From contig JARICB010000103.1 in the NCBI GenBank assembly GCA_029264225.1, forward strand, positions 1 to 7,727: a stretch of 7,727 nt of DNA, read 5' to 3'. The position numbers and the translations under genes were made by a program. This DNA comes from Nocardioides sp. Lineage in GTDB: Bacteria; Actinomycetota; Actinomycetes; Propionibacteriales; Nocardioidaceae. The notes beneath the pieces were generated by a model. The model worked only from the letters and a program-made list of their open reading frames with translations. It was not told the DNA's origin and did no database searches. Of this stretch, positions 6,688-7,727 are shown one piece after another; the stretch's first letter is position 1; every line of letters starts with the position of its first letter.

Positions 6688-7727
6688 GTGAAGGTCATGG
6701 CCCAGATGGCGATGGTGATGAACCTCGATAAGTGCATCGGGTGTCACACCTGTTCGGTCACGTGCAAGCAGGCGTGGACCAACCGCTCGGGAACCGAATA
6801 CATCTGGTTCAACAACGTGGAAACGCGGCCCGGTCTCGGTTACCCGCGCACGTATGAGGACCAGGAGAAGTGGAAGGGCGGCTGGGAGCTCAACAAGCGC
6901 GGCCGCATGCAGCTCAAGGGTGGTGGACGTCTGAAGAACCTCCTGACGATCTTCTCCAACCCCAAGCTGCCCTCGATCGGCGAGTACTACGAGCCGTGGA
7001 CCTACGACTACTCCACGCTGACCGATGCCCCCGCCCAGGAGCACACCCCGGTCGCGCGGCCCAAGTCGCTGATCAGCGGCAAGGACATGAAGATCGAGTG
7101 GTCGGCCAACTGGGACGACGACCTCGGCGGCTCCACCGAGACGGCGCATCGTGACCCGATGCTGAAGAAGATCGCCGACAAGGTGAAGTTCGAGTTCGAG
7201 CAGACCTTCATGTTCTACCTGCCGCGGATCTGCGAACACTGCCTGAACCCCTCGTGTGCAGCCTCGTGCCCCAGCGGTGCGATCTACAAGCGCGAAGAGG
7301 ACGGCATCGTCCTGGTCGACCAGGACAAGTGCCGTGGCTGGCGCAAGTGCGTGTCGGGTTGTCCCTACAAGAAGATCTACTTCAACCACCGCACCGGCAA
7401 GGCCGAGAAGTGCACGTTCTGCTTCCCGCGGATCGAGGTAGGCCTGCCTACCGTGTGCGCCGAGACCTGCGTCGGGCGGTTGCGCTACATCGGTCTGATG
7501 CTCTACGACGCAGACAAGGTGCTCGCGGCCGCCTCCACCGAGGACGACCACGGGTTGTACGAGGCCCAGCGCGACGTGTTCCTGGACCCGTTCGACCCCG
7601 AGGTCATCCGCGAGGCCGAGAAGGCCGGCATCGCCCGCGACTGGATCGACGCCGCTCAGCGCTCCCCGATCTACGCGCTGATCAACACCTTCAAGGTGGC
7701 CCTGCCGCTGCACCCCGAATACCGCAC
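6688..7727 (+). CDS. narH: Respiratory nitrate reductase beta subunit NarH (3' end cut off by window edge)
   Basis: The open frame runs from GTG 6688 to the window end, giving 346 of about 500 expected residues. NarH is the four-cluster Fe-S subunit that carries electrons from NarI haem to FS0 of NarG. Ligand groups appear in order: Cys16, 19, 22, 26 (CIGCHTCSVTC); Cys182, 185, 190, 194 (CEHCLNPSCAASC); Cys215, Trp218, Cys221, Cys225 (CRGWRKCVSGC); Cys242, 245, 257, 261 (CTFCF, then CAETC). Trp218 replaces a cysteine exactly where E. coli NarH has Trp220, which makes that centre a [3Fe-4S] cluster; the other three would be [4Fe-4S]. Cysteine spacing matches E. coli NarH with an offset of at most two residues. 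The gene begins 1 base after the narG stop, so it is in the same operon; narJ and narI are expected next. No defect is seen in the part present. Confidence 0.97.
   Translation, partial: MKVMAQMAMVMNLDKCIGCHTCSVTCKQAWTNRSGTEYIWFNNVETRPGLGYPRTYEDQEKWKGGWELNKRGRMQLKGGGRLKNLLTIFSNPKLPSIGEYYEPWTYDYSTLTDAPAQEHTPVARPKSLISGKDMKIEWSANWDDDLGGSTETAHRDPMLKKIADKVKFEFEQTFMFYLPRICEHCLNPSCAASCPSGAIYKREEDGIVLVDQDKCRGWRKCVSGCPYKKIYFNHRTGKAEKCTFCFPRIEVGLPTVCAETCVGRLRYIGLMLYDADKVLAAASTEDDHGLYEAQRDVFLDPFDPEVIREAEKAGIARDWIDAAQRSPIYALINTFKVALPLHPEYR

Noticed and set aside
6697..6699. Alternative ATG start for narH
   Set aside because: GTG 6688 has better Shine-Dalgarno spacing, sits 1 base after the narG stop, and gives the M-K-V start that aligns with NarH.
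7330..7365. Trp in place of a cluster cysteine in NarH (CRGWRKC)
   Set aside because: It looks like a missing ligand, but Trp at this place is the norm in NarH and is linked to the [3Fe-4S] centre.

Overview
This window is a divergently arranged respiratory nitrate reductase (nar) locus from a GC-rich bacterium. The organism is most likely a high-GC actinobacterium. The evidence is strong G/C third-position bias, GTG starts on narG and narH, NarG/NarH sequences that look like the actinobacterial branch, and a COG2345-like winged-helix regulator placed just before narG. I cannot name the genus from sequence alone; a Propionibacteriales-type organism (Nocardioides or Propionibacteriaceae relatives) is a guess.

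Layout. Minus strand, read right to left: a complete NarK1-type nitrate transporter gene (1913 to 549), then a NarK2-type nitrate/nitrite transporter gene (552 to 1) that overlaps it by 4 bases and runs off the left edge. Positions 1914-2151 are a 238-base non-coding divergent control region, visibly more AT-rich than the genes. Plus strand: a 270-residue winged-helix regulator with exactly three cysteines (2152-2964), then narG (2961-6686, 1241 aa), whose GTG start overlaps the regulator's stop codon, then narH (6688 to the right edge; the first 346 codons are present). narJ and narI are expected just beyond the right edge but are not seen.

How it works together. NarG (Mo-bisMGD plus FS0) and NarH (four Fe-S clusters) form the cytoplasm-facing catalytic part of the membrane-bound nitrate reductase, which reduces nitrate to nitrite with quinol electrons delivered through NarI. 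The two NarK proteins would import nitrate and exchange it for the nitrite produced. The regulator, probably an Fe-S or metal-binding redox/NO sensor, is translationally coupled to narG and sits beside the shared promoter region, so it is the obvious candidate controller of both arms.

Most of the window is canonical. The points worth a second look are the three-Cys regulator fused translationally to narG, the tandem narK1-narK2 pair that mirrors a fused NarK known from Paracoccus, and two imperfect operator-like sequences in the divergent region. I see no RNA gene, mobile element, CRISPR array or convincing intrinsic terminator.
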